64,000 nt of DNA from Jiangella asiatica (GTDB taxonomy: Bacteria; Actinomycetota; Actinomycetes; Jiangellales; Jiangellaceae). The DNA is taken from the NCBI RefSeq assembly GCF_004349065.1, contig NZ_SMKZ01000031.1:1-64000 (forward strand), in the 5' to 3' direction. The stretch's first letter is position 1. The number at the start of each line of letters is the position of its first letter. Made by a program: the position numbers and the translations under genes. This document shows, one piece after another, positions 36,647 to 49,229 of the stretch. The notes under the pieces are model-generated. The model saw only the letters and a list, made by a program, of their open reading frames with translations, ran no database searches and was not told where the DNA came from.

Positions 36647-37623
36647 GGCGCCAGCATCTCCGGGGTGAGGCTCGCCTCGGTGTCGGGGACGCCTTCATCG
36701 GCCGCCTTGCGGTCGGCCATCGCGAGCAGCCGGCGGATGCGGCCGGCGACGGCGTCCTTCGTCATCGGCGGATCGGAGAGCTGACCGAGCTCCTCGAGGC
36801 TGGCCTGCTTGTTCTCCAGGCGCAGCAGCCCGGCCGAGCGCAGGTGGTCGGGGACGTCGTCGCCGAGGATCTCCAGCGCCCGCTCGACCCGGGCACCCGC
36901 GGCGACGGCGGCTCGGGCGGAGCGACGCAGGTTGGCGTCGTCGAAGTTGGCCAGCCGGTTCGCCGTGGCGCGCACCTCGCGGCGCATCCGGCGCTCCTCC
37001 CAGGCCAGCACGCTGTCGTGGGCGCCGAGCCGGGTGAGCAGTGCGCCGATGGCGTCGCCGTCGCGCACGACCACCCGGTCGGTGCCGCGCACGTCGCGCG
37101 CCTTGGCCTGGATCTCCAGCCGCCGGGCCGCGCCGACCAGCGCCAGCGCCGCCTCCGGGCCGGGGCAGGTGACCTCGAGCGCGGACGACCGGCCGGGCTC
37201 GGTGAGCGAACCGTGCGCGAGGAACGCGCCGCGCCAAGCGGCCTCGGCGTCGTGGTCGGCGCCGTTGACCACCTGCGGCGGCAGCCCGCGGACGGGCCGG
37301 CCGCTGCCGTCGATCAGTCCGGTCTGGCGCGCCAGCCGCTCGCCGTCGCGAACCACCCGCACGACGTAGCGGCTGCCCTTGCGCAACCCCCCGGCAGAGA
37401 CGACAGCAACGTCGCTCTCGTGGCCGAACACCTCCGCAATGTCACGCCGCAACCTGCGGGCCGCGACCCCCGTATCCAGCTCGGCCTCGATGACGATCTT
37501 CCCGCTGACGATGTGCAGGCCGCCGCCGAAGCGCAACAGCGACGACACCTCGGCCTTGCGGCAGCACGTCTTGGTCACCTCGAGGCGAGCCAGCTCGTCC
37601 TTCACGGATGCTGTCATCGCCAT
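36643..37623 (-). CDS. whiA: Sporulation/cell-division regulator WhiA
   Basis: 326-residue DNA-binding protein combining an N-terminal LAGLIDADG-like fold with a C-terminal HTH. It starts [20 protein letters not shown], has [20 protein letters not shown] next, then the [15 protein letters not shown] part; the C-terminus has [20 protein letters not shown] in the HTH. It controls division and developmental genes in actinobacteria. The order yvcK-whiA-pth2-gap is conserved. A 119-bp gap with a strong hairpin separates it from yvcK. Confidence 0.95.
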   Translation of the reverse strand: MAMTASVKDELARLEVTKTCCRKAEVSSLLRFGGGLHIVSGKIVIEAELDTGVAARRLRRDIAEVFGHESDVAVVSAGGLRKGSRYVVRVVRDGERLARQTGLIDGSGRPVRGLPPQVVNGADHDAEAAWRGAFLAHGSLTEPGRSSALEVTCPGPEAALALVGAARRLEIQAKARDVRGTDRVVVRDGDAIGALLTRLGAHDSVLAWEERRMRREVRATANRLANFDDANLRRSARAAVAAGARVERALEILGDDVPDHLRSAGLLRLENKQASLEELGQLSDPPMTKDAVAGRIRRLLAMADRKAADEGVPDTEASLTPEMLAP

Positions 37624-37677
37624 GCGCTCGATCCTGCCACACTACGGACCCGCCGGCGGCCGGCTCTCAACCGTCGC

Positions 37678-37733
37678 CCATGATCATCAACGGTTGGCGA
37701 CGTCACAGCGTCGCCAACCCTTGATGATCATGG
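37678..37733. repeat. 25-bp stem inverted repeat between yvcK and whiA (family A, copy 1)
   Basis: Arms 37678-37702 and 37709-37733 (outer half ccatgatcatcaacggttgg) pair over 25 bp with one C-C mismatch and a 6-nt loop. A near-identical element lies at 62363-62420. Both copies sit 9-19 bp beyond the stop of a leftward gene (here yvcK). This could be a terminator working in both directions, or a dispersed palindromic repeat. Confidence 0.9.
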
Positions 37734-37742
37734 AAAACGCGG

Positions 37743-38756
37743 TCAGCGCCAGGGGCCGATGCCGCCCCGGCCCAGGGTGTCGGCGAACGCGCGGCCCAGC
37801 CGGTCGGGGTCGTGCCGCGCGGTGCCGTCGCCGACCGCGACGTCGGTGACGACCAGCTCGGCGCCCATCTCGCCGGCGATCCGGCGCAGCAGCTTCTCGT
37901 CGCGGCACGCCGACCGCTCGGCGATGACGAGGTCGATGCGCAGGTCGGGCGCGTACACGCCGAGCACCTCCAGGTGCATCTCAGGGGTGAAGCCGGTGGT
38001 CTCGCCGCCCTCCTCGGAGATGTTGAGCGTGACCGCCCGCCGCGCCGGCGCGGACACCAACGCGTCGCGCAGCTCCGGTACCAGCAGGTGCGGCACGACG
38101 CTGCTGAACCACGAGCCCGGCCCGAGCACGATCCAGTCGGCGTCGGCGATGGCGTCCAGCGCCTCCGGGCAGGCCGGCGGGCTCTCCGGGACCAGGCGGA
38201 CCGCGACGATGTCGCCGTCGACGGTGGCCACCGCGTGCTGGCCGGAGACGGTGGTGATCTCGCGCGGGGCGCCCGGACGGCCGGGCCGGCCGACCAGCGC
38301 CTCGATGTTCAGTGGCAGCAGCGACATGGGCAGCACCCGACCCTGGGCGCCGAGCAGCCGGCCCACCCAGTCCAGGCCCTCGACGTGCCCGCCCAGCAGC
38401 TCCCACAGTGCCACGATGAGCAGGTTGCCGGCGGCGTGGTTGTGCAGCTCGCCGCCGCTGGCGAACCGGTGCTGGAGCACCCGCGCCCAGGTGCGCCCCC
38501 AGTCGTCGTCGCCGCACAGCGCCGCCAGCGCCATCCGCAGGTCGCCAGGGGGCAGCACTCCCAGCTCGGAGCGCAGCCGCCCGCTGGACCCGCCGTCGTC
38601 GGCGACGGTGACGACGGCCGTCAGCCGCCCCGCCATGCGGCGCAGCGCCGCCAGCGACGCCGCCAGCCCGTGCCCGCCGCCGAGCGCGACCACCTTGGGG
38701 CCGGCCAGCCGGGGAGCCGTGCCGCGCCGGGCCGGGACCGGTGGCAGCGCGGTCAT
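37743..38756 (-). CDS. YvcK/CofD-like gluconeogenesis factor
   Basis: 337-residue protein of the CofD/YvcK family, which binds UDP-sugars and affects carbon source use and cell shape. It begins with the glycine-rich KVVALGGGHGLAASLAALR, followed by TVADDGGSSGRLR, ELHNHAAGNLLIVAL and ADWIVLGPGSWFSSVVPHLL, all family hallmarks. The ATG overlaps the rapZ stop. The order uvrC-rapZ-yvcK-whiA is typical for actinobacteria. It ends 10 bp from the family A hairpin. Confidence 0.93.
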   Translation of the reverse strand: MTALPPVPARRGTAPRLAGPKVVALGGGHGLAASLAALRRMAGRLTAVVTVADDGGSSGRLRSELGVLPPGDLRMALAALCGDDDWGRTWARVLQHRFASGGELHNHAAGNLLIVALWELLGGHVEGLDWVGRLLGAQGRVLPMSLLPLNIEALVGRPGRPGAPREITTVSGQHAVATVDGDIVAVRLVPESPPACPEALDAIADADWIVLGPGSWFSSVVPHLLVPELRDALVSAPARRAVTLNISEEGGETTGFTPEMHLEVLGVYAPDLRIDLVIAERSACRDEKLLRRIAGEMGAELVVTDVAVGDGTARHDPDRLGRAFADTLGRGGIGPWR

Positions 38757-39646
38757 TCCCGGCCGAGGTCCCGATGCACGACGAGGGTCTCGATGCCCTG
38801 TTTGCGCAGCCGCTGGGCCAGCGCCTCCGTCATCGCGACACTGCGGTGCTTGCCGCCGGTGCAGCCGATGCCGAGCGTCACGAACCGCTTGCCCTCTCGC
38901 AGGTACCCCTGCGAGACCATCTCGACCAGCTCGCTGTAGTGGTCGAGGAACTCCTCCGCGCCGGGCTGGGCCAGGACGTAGTCGCTGACCTCGACGTCGG
39001 TGCCGTTCTGCACGCGCAGGTGCGGCACCCAGTGCGGGTTGGGCAGGAACCTCATGTCGGCGACCATGTCAGCGTCCACCGGGAGACCGTACTTGAAGCC
39101 GAACGAGACGACGATGGCCCGCAGCCCCACTTCCGGCCCGGAGAACGCGGCCCGGACCCGGGCGCCCAGCTCGTGCACGTTCAGCAGCGAGGTGTCGACG
39201 ACGACGTCTGCGGCCACCCGCAGCGACGCCAGCTCCTCGCGCTCGCGCTCGATGGCCTCCAGGACCCGGCCACCGGCCTGCAGCGGGTGCGGGCGGCGGG
39301 CGGACTCGAACCGGCGGACCAGTGCCTCGTCGCTGGCCTCCAGGAACAGCACCGTCGGGCGGATGCCCTGCTCGCCCAGGAGGTCCAGCGCGCCGCGCAG
39401 CTCGGAGAAGAACACGCCTCCCCGGACGTCGGCGACGACGGCGACCCGGCGCAGGTCGGTGCGCGTGGTGACGGTGGTGACGAGGTCCATGAGCAGCGAC
39501 GGCGGGAGGTTGTCGACCACGAACCAGCCGATGTCGTCGAGTGCCGCGGTGGCGGCCGTCTTGCCGGCGCCGGACATCCCGGTGACGAGCAGGAGCTCCA
39601 GCCTGTCGGTGGTCTGCGCCTCGGACGACCGGCCCTGGTCGTTCAT
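38753..39646 (-). CDS. rapZ: RNase adapter RapZ
   Basis: 297-residue P-loop protein. Walker A is GMSGAGKT at residues 23-30. Further landmarks are DNLPPSLLMDLV, DVRGGVFFSELRGAL, FGFKYGLPVDADMVADMRFL, and the C-terminal GIGCTGGKHRSVAMTEALA. In enterobacteria RapZ guides RNase E to the GlmZ small RNA; in actinobacteria the role is less clear, but the gene stays linked to yvcK. ATG 39646 gives the usual length; the frame is open further upstream. It is coupled to yvcK by a 4-nt overlap. Confidence 0.94.
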   Translation of the reverse strand: MNDQGRSSEAQTTDRLELLLVTGMSGAGKTAATAALDDIGWFVVDNLPPSLLMDLVTTVTTRTDLRRVAVVADVRGGVFFSELRGALDLLGEQGIRPTVLFLEASDEALVRRFESARRPHPLQAGGRVLEAIEREREELASLRVAADVVVDTSLLNVHELGARVRAAFSGPEVGLRAIVVSFGFKYGLPVDADMVADMRFLPNPHWVPHLRVQNGTDVEVSDYVLAQPGAEEFLDHYSELVEMVSQGYLREGKRFVTLGIGCTGGKHRSVAMTEALAQRLRKQGIETLVVHRDLGRE

Positions 39647-39695
39647 CGTTACCCATCCCCCTCGTGCGTTGCGAGTCGGCACCAACCGGTGCTGA

Positions 39696-41651
39696 TCATG
39701 ATTCGAGCACCTCACCGGTGGCGGTGTTCACGGCCGGTGCCGCCGGCCGTGCGGCCAGCGCGTCCACCACCGCCTGCGCCGTCGCAGGACCGAAGCCGGG
39801 GACCTCCGCGATCTGCTCCATGGTCGCAGCTCGGAGCCGTTTCAGCGAACCGAACCTGGTCATCAGGGCCTTGCGCCGGGCGGGCCCCAGACCGGGCACG
39901 CCGTCGAGCAGGCTGTCGACCATGGAGGTGGACCGGCGCTGCCGGTGGAACGTGATGGCGAAGCGGTGCGCCTCGTCGCGGACCCGCTGCAGCAGGTACA
40001 GGCCCTCGCTGGTCCGAGGCATGATCACCGGGTGGTCGGAGTCGGGCGGCCACACCTCCTCCAGGCGCTTGGCCAGCCCGACGACGGGGATGTCACTCAC
40101 CCCCGCCTCGTCCATGGCCTGCCGAGCGGCGTTGACCTGCGGCTGCCCGCCGTCGACGACGACCAGCCCGGGCGCGTAGGCGAACTTGCGCGGCCTACCA
40201 GTGTCGGGATCGATGCGCGGCCGGGACGGGTCGACGGTGGCCTCGTCGGCCTCCTGCAGCCGGCGGAACCGCCGGGTCAGCACCTCGCGGATGGCCGCGA
40301 CGTCGTCGGTGCCCTGCTCACCGCGGATGGTGAACTTTCGGTACTCGCTCTTGCGCGGCAGCCCGTCCTCGAACACCACCATCGAGCCGACGACCTCGGT
40401 GCCGGCCAGGTTGGAGATGTCGTAGCACTCGATGCGCAGCGGCGGCTCGTCCAGCTCCAGGGCGTCCTGGATCTCCCCCAGCGCCCGGCTGCGGGTGGTG
40501 AGGTCGCTGGCCCGCTTGGTCTTGTGCAGGTTGAGCGCTTGGGCGGCGTTGGCGGCAACGGTCTGCAGGAGCGCGCGCTTGTCGCCGCGCTGCGGGACCC
40601 GCAGGTCGACCCGGCCGCCCTTGAGCTCGGTGAGCAGCTCGTGCAGGGCCTGCGCCTCGTCGGGATCGTCGGGCAGCGCCGGCACCAGGATCTCCCGCGG
40701 CACCGCCTCGCCGCCCAGCTCGCCGTAGAGCTGCAGCAGGAACCGCTCGACCAGCTCGCCGGCCGGCGCGTCGTCGGCCTTGTCGGCCACCCAGCCGCGC
40801 TGGCCGCGGATGCGCCCGCCGCGCACGTAGAACACCTGGACGGCCACCTCGAGCGGGTCGTCGGCGAGGGCGACGACGTCGGCGTCGGTGCCGTCGCCGA
40901 GGACGACTGCGTTGGCCTCCATGGCCCGTTCGAGCGCGGCCAGGTCGTCGCGCAGCCGGGCCGCCCGCTCGAAGTCGAGCTCGGCCGCGGCCGCCTTCAT
41001 CTCCCGCTCCAGCCGCCTGACGTACCCCGCCGTACGCCCCTCGAGGAACGCGACGAGGTCGTCGGCGATGACGCGGTGTTCGTCGGCGTCGACCCGGCCC
41101 ACGCACGGCGCTGAGCACTTGCCGATGTAGCCCAGCAGGCACGGCCGGCCGATCTGCCGCGACCGGTTGAACACGCCCTTGGAGCAGCTGCGGACCGGGA
41201 ACACTCGCAGCAGCTGGTCGAGCGTCTCGCGGATGGCCCAGGCGTGTGCGTACGGGCCGAAGTAGCGCACGCCGCGCTTCTTCGCCCCGCGCATGACCAT
41301 GGCGCGCGGGTACTCCTCGTTCAGGGTGACCGCGAGGTACGGGTACGACTTGTCGTCGCGGTAGCGGACGTTGAAGCGCGGGTCGAACTCCTTGATCCAG
41401 GAGTACTCCAGCTGCAGCGCCTCGACCTCGGTGCGCACGACCGTCCACTCGACCTTGGCCGCCGTGGTGACCATGGCCAGCGTCCGCGGGTGCAGCGCGG
41501 ACAGATCCTGGAAGTACGACGACAGCCGCGCCCGCAAGCTCTTGGCCTTGCCAACGTAGATGACGCGGCCGCTGGAGTCGCTGAAGCGGTACACCCCGGG
41601 CTCGACCGGGATCGACCCCGGGGCCGGGCGGTACGTCGACGGATCGGCCAC
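39696..41651 (-). CDS. uvrC: Excinuclease ABC subunit C
   Basis: 651-residue nuclease that makes both incisions in nucleotide excision repair. The GIY-YIG domain is at the start ([20 protein letters not shown]), the UvrB-binding UVR motif lies near residue 205 ([20 protein letters not shown]), the RNase H-like domain with [12 protein letters not shown] follows, and the end is a helix-hairpin-helix pair ([20 protein letters not shown]). GTG 41651 gives the standard start; TAGGGT 7 nt upstream suggests a leaderless mRNA. It heads the uvrC-rapZ-yvcK run. Confidence 0.96.
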   Translation of the reverse strand: MADPSTYRPAPGSIPVEPGVYRFSDSSGRVIYVGKAKSLRARLSSYFQDLSALHPRTLAMVTTAAKVEWTVVRTEVEALQLEYSWIKEFDPRFNVRYRDDKSYPYLAVTLNEEYPRAMVMRGAKKRGVRYFGPYAHAWAIRETLDQLLRVFPVRSCSKGVFNRSRQIGRPCLLGYIGKCSAPCVGRVDADEHRVIADDLVAFLEGRTAGYVRRLEREMKAAAAELDFERAARLRDDLAALERAMEANAVVLGDGTDADVVALADDPLEVAVQVFYVRGGRIRGQRGWVADKADDAPAGELVERFLLQLYGELGGEAVPREILVPALPDDPDEAQALHELLTELKGGRVDLRVPQRGDKRALLQTVAANAAQALNLHKTKRASDLTTRSRALGEIQDALELDEPPLRIECYDISNLAGTEVVGSMVVFEDGLPRKSEYRKFTIRGEQGTDDVAAIREVLTRRFRRLQEADEATVDPSRPRIDPDTGRPRKFAYAPGLVVVDGGQPQVNAARQAMDEAGVSDIPVVGLAKRLEEVWPPDSDHPVIMPRTSEGLYLLQRVRDEAHRFAITFHRQRRSTSMVDSLLDGVPGLGPARRKALMTRFGSLKRLRAATMEQIAEVPGFGPATAQAVVDALAARPAAPAVNTATGEVLES

Positions 41652-41872
41652 GCTGACAACCCTATGCCGGGCCACCGACGGCGTCCTGACGGCCCGCCGC
41701 GCACGGCTCACCCGATTCGTGCCGCCCGACGGATGCCGACCATGTGCCCCCATGTGCCGACAATTCCGCCGGCCGCATTCGAGGAAAGCGCGGGGCAAAT
41801 CGGAATTCCACTGATCGGCACGCCGGCCGGAACTATCTTCGGGGGCACGCGGAATACCGGTAGGAGGCATCG

Positions 41873-42679
41873 ATGCCGACAAACATCAGAACCGACAACT
41901 TCATCGACCAACTCGGTGACTCGTTCACCGATCTCGGCACCGACGTCGGTGAGTTCGTGCCGCGGCTGGTCGTCGCGCTCCTCCTGCTGCTGGTCGGGCA
42001 TTGGGTCGCCAAACTCATCCGCCGGCTGCTCACGGCCGGGCTGGAGAAGGTGGGCGCCGGCCGGCTGACCGAGGCGGCCGGGCTGGAGAACACGCTGCGA
42101 CAGGCCGGGACGTCCGGCGTGGCGTTGATCGGCCAGGTCGTCTATTTCCTCATCTTCATCATTTTCGTGCAGATCGCCGCGGAAGTGCTGGAGATCGATG
42201 AGCTGACATCCATGCTGAATCTGCTCATCGCTTATCTGCCGCTCGTCGCGGTTGCATTGTTGGTGTTGTTCGTGGCCGCCGCGATCGCGAATTGGGCCGC
42301 CGGTGTCGTCCGGCCGTTCGCCGAGAGCCGGAACATGGGCTGGGTCAGCACGACGGTACGGGTCGGCGTCCTGGTGGTCGGTGTCCTGGCCGCGTTCGAC
42401 ACCCTCAACTTCGCACCGTCGGTCACGTCGAAGGTGGAGAACACGCTGCTGCAGTACCTGCCGCTGTCGATCCTGGCCGCCGGCACCATCGCGTTCGGCG
42501 TGGGCGGCATCAAGACCGCGCAGGAGTGGTGGCGGAAGGTCGCGCCGCGCCCCACTGACCGTCCGCCCATGGGTTCCAGCGCGGCAGCCGCGACGTCCAG
42601 CGGTTACCCGTCGCCGTCGTCGGACCCCGGTGACGTCCCACCCACGGAGCCGCCGGCCGACCCGCGGCCTGGGCTCTGA
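41873..42679 (+). CDS. Membrane protein with MscS-like TM-helix repeats
   Basis: 268-residue membrane protein with about five hydrophobic segments, of the conserved TM-helix (PF05552-like) group related to small-conductance mechanosensitive channel N-termini. The pattern [20 protein letters not shown] early, then a second copy at [20 protein letters not shown], shows the repeat. The usual MscS beta domain is missing, so whether it forms a channel is open. AGGAGG lies 6 nt before the ATG. The last 50 residues are Pro/Ser-rich. It is divergent from uvrC, with a hairpin terminator after it. Confidence 0.83.
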   Translation: MPTNIRTDNFIDQLGDSFTDLGTDVGEFVPRLVVALLLLLVGHWVAKLIRRLLTAGLEKVGAGRLTEAAGLENTLRQAGTSGVALIGQVVYFLIFIIFVQIAAEVLEIDELTSMLNLLIAYLPLVAVALLVLFVAAAIANWAAGVVRPFAESRNMGWVSTTVRVGVLVVGVLAAFDTLNFAPSVTSKVENTLLQYLPLSILAAGTIAFGVGGIKTAQEWWRKVAPRPTDRPPMGSSAAAATSSGYPSPSSDPGDVPPTEPPADPRPGL

Positions 42680-42735
42680 CCCCCACCGCACGCCGCTGCC
42701 ACCAGTCGCAGCGGATGAGACGCCGCCCCACGGCC

Positions 42736-42789
42736 CCGTCACCCGGCCGGCCACCGGTTCACCCCGTTCGCCGACCGGCCGGGTGACGG
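42736..42789 (+). terminator. Hairpin after the MscS-like gene
   Basis: Perfect 15-bp inverted repeat ccgtcacccggccgg / ccggccgggtgacgg with a 24-nt loop, 57 bp after the stop and about 55 bp before the response regulator start. It is a likely terminator separating the two units. No U-run is seen. Confidence 0.65.
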
Positions 42790-42844
42790 TCCACCCTCGC
42801 GGATTCGCCGAGCGGCCGGCCCGCGCCCGGTACGCTGCCGGACC

Positions 42845-43588
42845 GTGGCGCATCACTCCCAGGCCCGGCAGCGCCCGTTGGTGCTGCTCGCAGACGACGA
42901 GCCCGACGTGCTCGGCGCCGTCGGGCCGTTCCTGACCCGCAGCGGCTTCGACGTCATCACCGCCGCGGACGGCCTGCTGGCGCTCGACGAGGTCGACCGG
43001 CACGAGCCCGACCTGTGCGTGCTGGACGTGCTCATGCCCGGCGCCGACGGCCGCGAGGTGCTGCGCCGGCTGCGCCAGCGCGACGACTGGGTCCCCGTCC
43101 TGCTGCTCACCCAGGTCGGCGAGGCGGTGGAACGGGCGATGGCGCTGGAGGAAGGTGCCGACGACTACCTCAACAAGCCCTTCGACCCGCATGAGCTGGT
43201 CGCCCGGATCCGCGCGGTGCTGCGCCGCACCGGCGGCGGGCGGCAGCCGCTGGCCACGGCGGCGGAGCTGAGCAGCGGAACCCTCCGGCTGGACCGGGTG
43301 GCGCGACGGGCCTGGCTCGGCACCCGTGAGCTGACGCTCACGCCGAAGGCGCTCACGCTGCTGGAGTACCTCATGACGCATCCGGACGAGGCGCTGTCGC
43401 GGCAGCGGCTGCTCGAGGTGCTCTGGGGCTTCGACGACGCGGTCGGGACCCGCGCCGTGGACAACCGGATCGCCGAGCTGCGCCGGGCACTGGGCGACGA
43501 CGCGGCCGACCCGACGTGGATCGACACCGTGCCCGGCTCCGGATACCGGTTCGGCGCTGAGGTGTCGACGCCGCCGAGGACGGGGTGA
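42845..43588 (+). CDS. OmpR-family response regulator
   Basis: 247-residue two-component regulator. The receiver has the acidic pair D17/D18, the phosphoryl site D61 (CVLDVLMPG) and K111 (LNKPFD). The winged-helix DNA-binding domain (residues 145-240) ends TVPGSGYRFGAEV. The GTG is 1 bp-spaced operonic with the sensor kinase that follows. The most likely target is the lipoprotein gene downstream, but no binding site was identified. Confidence 0.94.
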   Translation: MAHHSQARQRPLVLLADDEPDVLGAVGPFLTRSGFDVITAADGLLALDEVDRHEPDLCVLDVLMPGADGREVLRRLRQRDDWVPVLLLTQVGEAVERAMALEEGADDYLNKPFDPHELVARIRAVLRRTGGGRQPLATAAELSSGTLRLDRVARRAWLGTRELTLTPKALTLLEYLMTHPDEALSRQRLLEVLWGFDDAVGTRAVDNRIAELRRALGDDAADPTWIDTVPGSGYRFGAEVSTPPRTG

Positions 43589-43589
43589 C

Positions 43590-44456
43590 ATGGACCAGAC
43601 ACTCGTCGTCACCACGTCACTCGCCGGGGCGATCGGCCTGGCCGCACTCACCGCGGCGCTGATCGCCGGCGTCGTCGTGCTCACCACGCGGGCGCACCGC
43701 CGTGCGCTCGAGCACGCGCGGGCAGCCGCGCGGGCTGAGGCGGCCGAGGCCGCCGCCGCGTCCCGGGCGCGGCTGCTGATCCGTCTCGACCACGAGCTCA
43801 AGAACCCGCTGACGGCGCTGCGGACGGCAGCCGCGTCCGCCCAGCAGCTCCTGGCCGGTGAGGAGCGGTCCGCCGAGGTCGAGCAGGCGGTCGCCACGAT
43901 CGGCGGCTCCTCGCGCCGCATCGCCCGGCTCCTCGCCGACCTGCGCAAGCTCGCCGACGTGGAGACCCGGGAGATCGACCGGCGCCCGGTCGACCTAGCC
44001 GCGCTGCTGGAGCTGGTGGTCGACGACGCCCGCACCGCGCCCGGCGCCGAGGACCGGATGTTCACGACCTCGGTGCCGCGCGCGCCGTGGCCACTTCCCC
44101 AGGTCCGCGGCGACGAGGACCTCCTGCACACGGCGCTGCTCAACCTGGTGACCAACGCCGTCAAGTACTCCGCCGACGGCGACACCATCGAGGTGCGCGC
44201 CAGCGAGGAGGCCGGCGCCTGGGTGGCGATCGAGGTCGCCGACACCGGCCGCGGCATCGCCGAGGACGACCAGCGGGTGGTGTGGGACGAGCTGTCGCGG
44301 GGCAGCGACGTGCGGTCCATCCCCGGCAGCGGCATGGGGCTCGCCCTGGTGAAGGCGATCGCGCTGCGCCACGACGGCCGGGTGGAGCTGCGCAGCCGGC
44401 CACGCGAGGGCACGTCGGTGCGGGTGCTCATCCCGGCGATCGGCCCCGCCCGGTGA
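43590..44456 (+). CDS. Sensor histidine kinase without extracytoplasmic sensor domain
   Basis: 288-residue kinase. One or two hydrophobic segments occupy residues 8-32, leaving virtually no outer domain. The phospho-acceptor is H68 (LDHELKNPLTALR), followed by the N box NLVTNAVKYS, G1 DTGRGI and G2 GSGMGLALVKAI. With no sensor domain it must read the membrane state or a partner protein; the lipoprotein encoded next is a candidate partner. It starts 1 bp after the regulator's stop codon. Confidence 0.92.
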   Translation: MDQTLVVTTSLAGAIGLAALTAALIAGVVVLTTRAHRRALEHARAAARAEAAEAAAASRARLLIRLDHELKNPLTALRTAAASAQQLLAGEERSAEVEQAVATIGGSSRRIARLLADLRKLADVETREIDRRPVDLAALLELVVDDARTAPGAEDRMFTTSVPRAPWPLPQVRGDEDLLHTALLNLVTNAVKYSADGDTIEVRASEEAGAWVAIEVADTGRGIAEDDQRVVWDELSRGSDVRSIPGSGMGLALVKAIALRHDGRVELRSRPREGTSVRVLIPAIGPAR

Positions 44457-44621
44457 CCGTGGTCGTCCCGGGTGTCACCGGACCGGTGCGCGGTGTCGCG
44501 AACCTGCGACATCGCCGGGACCGCTGCGACGCGGCGCCTCCCTAGCGTCGGGAGCACGATCAAGCGCTCGGCGCCCCGACGAGGTCGCACCGGCGCGCCG
44601 ACCACCCGAAAGGTGAAGACC

Positions 44622-45470
44622 ATGACGAGCTCCACGACCCGCCGCACCGCCGTCGCCGTCGCGCTGGCCGGCTTCCTCGCGCTCGGTGCCTGCTCCGCCG
44701 AGCTGCGCGACGACGCGGACACCGTCGCCACCCAGGAGGACGCCGGCACCGACAGCACCGGCCCGGACGACGCCGCCACCGACCAGCCGTCGGACGAGCC
44801 GGCCGACGAGCCGGCAGACGAGTCCGAGGCGTCCGACCAGCCGTCCGAGGACAGCGACAGCACGGGGGACGTGTCCGCCTTCGACCCGGACCCGGTCCTC
44901 GACGGCCTCACGATCAAGGCACTGCCCGACAGCGGCGAGATCCAGGCCGTCGGGGCCTTCGACTGCGGCGGCCAGCCGGTGACCGTCTCGGCGGCGGTGG
45001 ACCCGGCCATCCTGGTCGGCGACTGTCCGGAGGTGACGATCACCGCCTCCGGCGCCCGGGTGTTCCTCGACTCCGAGGTGCCGGCCGACCTCGTCGTCGC
45101 CGCGGACGACACCGAGGTGCTGACCGGCCGGAGCGGGAGCGTCCAGGTGGACGGCAACGCCAACGCCCTCGGCTTCGGTCCCGCCGACACGGTCGAGGTG
45201 GCCGGCACGGACAACCGGGTCGCGTTCAGCCGAGCCCAGAGCGTGGCGGTCCCGGCCGGCGCCACCGGTAACCAAATCATCTTCCTGGAGTCCGGCGGCA
45301 TCACCGTCGACGGCGACGCGAACGCGCTCGGCTACGGTGGCGGCCCCGCCCCGGCCGACAACGGCGCTGACAACCAGTTCGCCAGCGGCGACGAGGTCGG
45401 CGAGGCCGTCACCGAGGAGCTCACCACCCTGCAGGAGCAGTTCGAGGAGCTCGCCGCCGCGCTGCGCTGA
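44622..45470 (+). CDS. Secreted lipoprotein with DUF3060-like beta repeats
   Basis: 282-residue lipoprotein. Residues 1-24 are a signal peptide with lipobox LGAC. Residues 30-80 are an acidic linker of repeated DEPADEPAD type. The remainder contains repeated VDGNANALGFG / VDGDANALGYG units of the DUF3060 kind, a short beta-solenoid found in actinobacterial cell-surface proteins. It lies 165 bp after the kinase on the same strand, so it may be a target or partner of the two-component system. Function unknown. Confidence 0.85.
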   Translation: MTSSTTRRTAVAVALAGFLALGACSAELRDDADTVATQEDAGTDSTGPDDAATDQPSDEPADEPADESEASDQPSEDSDSTGDVSAFDPDPVLDGLTIKALPDSGEIQAVGAFDCGGQPVTVSAAVDPAILVGDCPEVTITASGARVFLDSEVPADLVVAADDTEVLTGRSGSVQVDGNANALGFGPADTVEVAGTDNRVAFSRAQSVAVPAGATGNQIIFLESGGITVDGDANALGYGGGPAPADNGADNQFASGDEVGEAVTEELTTLQEQFEELAAALR

Positions 45471-45490
45471 CCGGCCACCACGTCATTGAT

Positions 45491-45531
45491 CATGATCGCT
45501 CGCGGTCGGTGGGAGACCGCGAGCGACCATG
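45491..45531. terminator. Bidirectional hairpin between convergent lipoprotein and Rieske genes
   Basis: Arms catgatcgctcgcggtc and gaccgcgagcgaccatg pair over 17 bp (one G-U type mismatch) around a 7-nt loop. It sits exactly between two convergent genes, 5-20 bp from each stop, the classic place for a shared terminator. The catgatc ends resemble family A repeats. Confidence 0.75.
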
Positions 45532-45536
45532 ACGTT

Positions 45537-46157
45537 TCAGCTGGCGAAGATCTCGTCGCCCTGGACGACGATGGCCACCGGCTCCAAGGGCTGCTCGGCA
45601 GGGCCCTGCTGCACCGACCCGTCGGCCACCGAGTACTGGCTGCCGTGGCACGTGCAGGTGATGAGGCCGTCGGCGACCTCGGTGACCGCGCAACCCTGGT
45701 GGGTGCACGTGCTGCTGAACGCCACGAACTGGCCGGTCGCCGGCTGTGTCACCACCACTCCGGCGCCGTCCAGGATGACCCCGCCGCCCACCGGGACCTC
45801 CGCCGTCGTCGTCAGTGCCTCCGCTGCCGGGGGCTCCGCCGGCGGCGTGCTCAGGGTCTCGGCCGGGGTGCTCGGCGTCTGCGCGGGCTCCGACGGCGTG
45901 GAGGGCGAGCTCGGCTCGGCGGAGTCGGCCGGCGCGCCCCCGCTGGCGTCGGAGTCGGAGTCGCCGCCGCAGGCCGCGAGCAGGCCGGCCACCCCGACCG
46001 CGCCCATGCCCATCAGGGCGGCCCGCCGGCCGACGCACCGGTGACAGCTCGCGTGGCCGGCGCCCGGCCCTGCCGCAGGGTCCGCGGCTCGGTCGACCCC
46101 GGCAGCGGCGGAGCCGGGGGCCGGGCTATGGACGTGATCGCGCAGACGGGTCTCCAT
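45537..46157 (-). CDS. Rieske [2Fe-2S] lipoprotein, Tat-type signal
   Basis: 206-residue exported protein. Twin arginines precede a hydrophobic stretch (GRRAALMGMGAVGVAGLLAAC) ending in a lipobox LAAC; an N-terminal extension of about 45 residues with two cysteines precedes it, so the true start may be further in. After a Ser/Pro/Thr linker the Rieske domain shows both cluster motifs, CTHQGC and CTCHGSQY. It probably acts as a periplasm-side electron carrier. It lies between uvrA and the lipoprotein; a link to the cytochrome bc complex is not evident. Confidence 0.88.
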   Translation of the reverse strand: METRLRDHVHSPAPGSAAAGVDRAADPAAGPGAGHASCHRCVGRRAALMGMGAVGVAGLLAACGGDSDSDASGGAPADSAEPSSPSTPSEPAQTPSTPAETLSTPPAEPPAAEALTTTAEVPVGGGVILDGAGVVVTQPATGQFVAFSSTCTHQGCAVTEVADGLITCTCHGSQYSVADGSVQQGPAEQPLEPVAIVVQGDEIFAS

Positions 46158-46201
46158 GACTTCTTTCTACGTGCCGATGGCTCGGATGGATTGCGTCCAC
46201 G

Positions 46202-49066
<2,865 letters not shown>

Positions 49067-49229
49067 GAGACCCCGTGGACTCCGGTATCGGCGATGTGGC
49101 GGTGGACAGACGTACGGTTCGAGCATCGTAGGCCTAGGGTCCGACAAGGTCGGCGTCTCGACGACGGTGGCTGGCCGGAGAACGCCGACACAGTCGCAGC
49201 GACGGCCGATGCGGGCTAGGTTCGAACCC

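Noticed and set aside
41708-45304. 1198-codon open frame on the minus strand
   Set aside because: It lies antisense to four well-supported plus-strand genes (MscS-like protein, response regulator, kinase, lipoprotein) and has Ser/Arg-rich random composition typical of shadow frames in GC-rich DNA.
49107-49122. LexA/SOS box upstream of uvrA
   Set aside because: TCGAACCGTACGTCTG has one good half-site only; the second half fails (CGTC instead of GTTC), so I do not call it.
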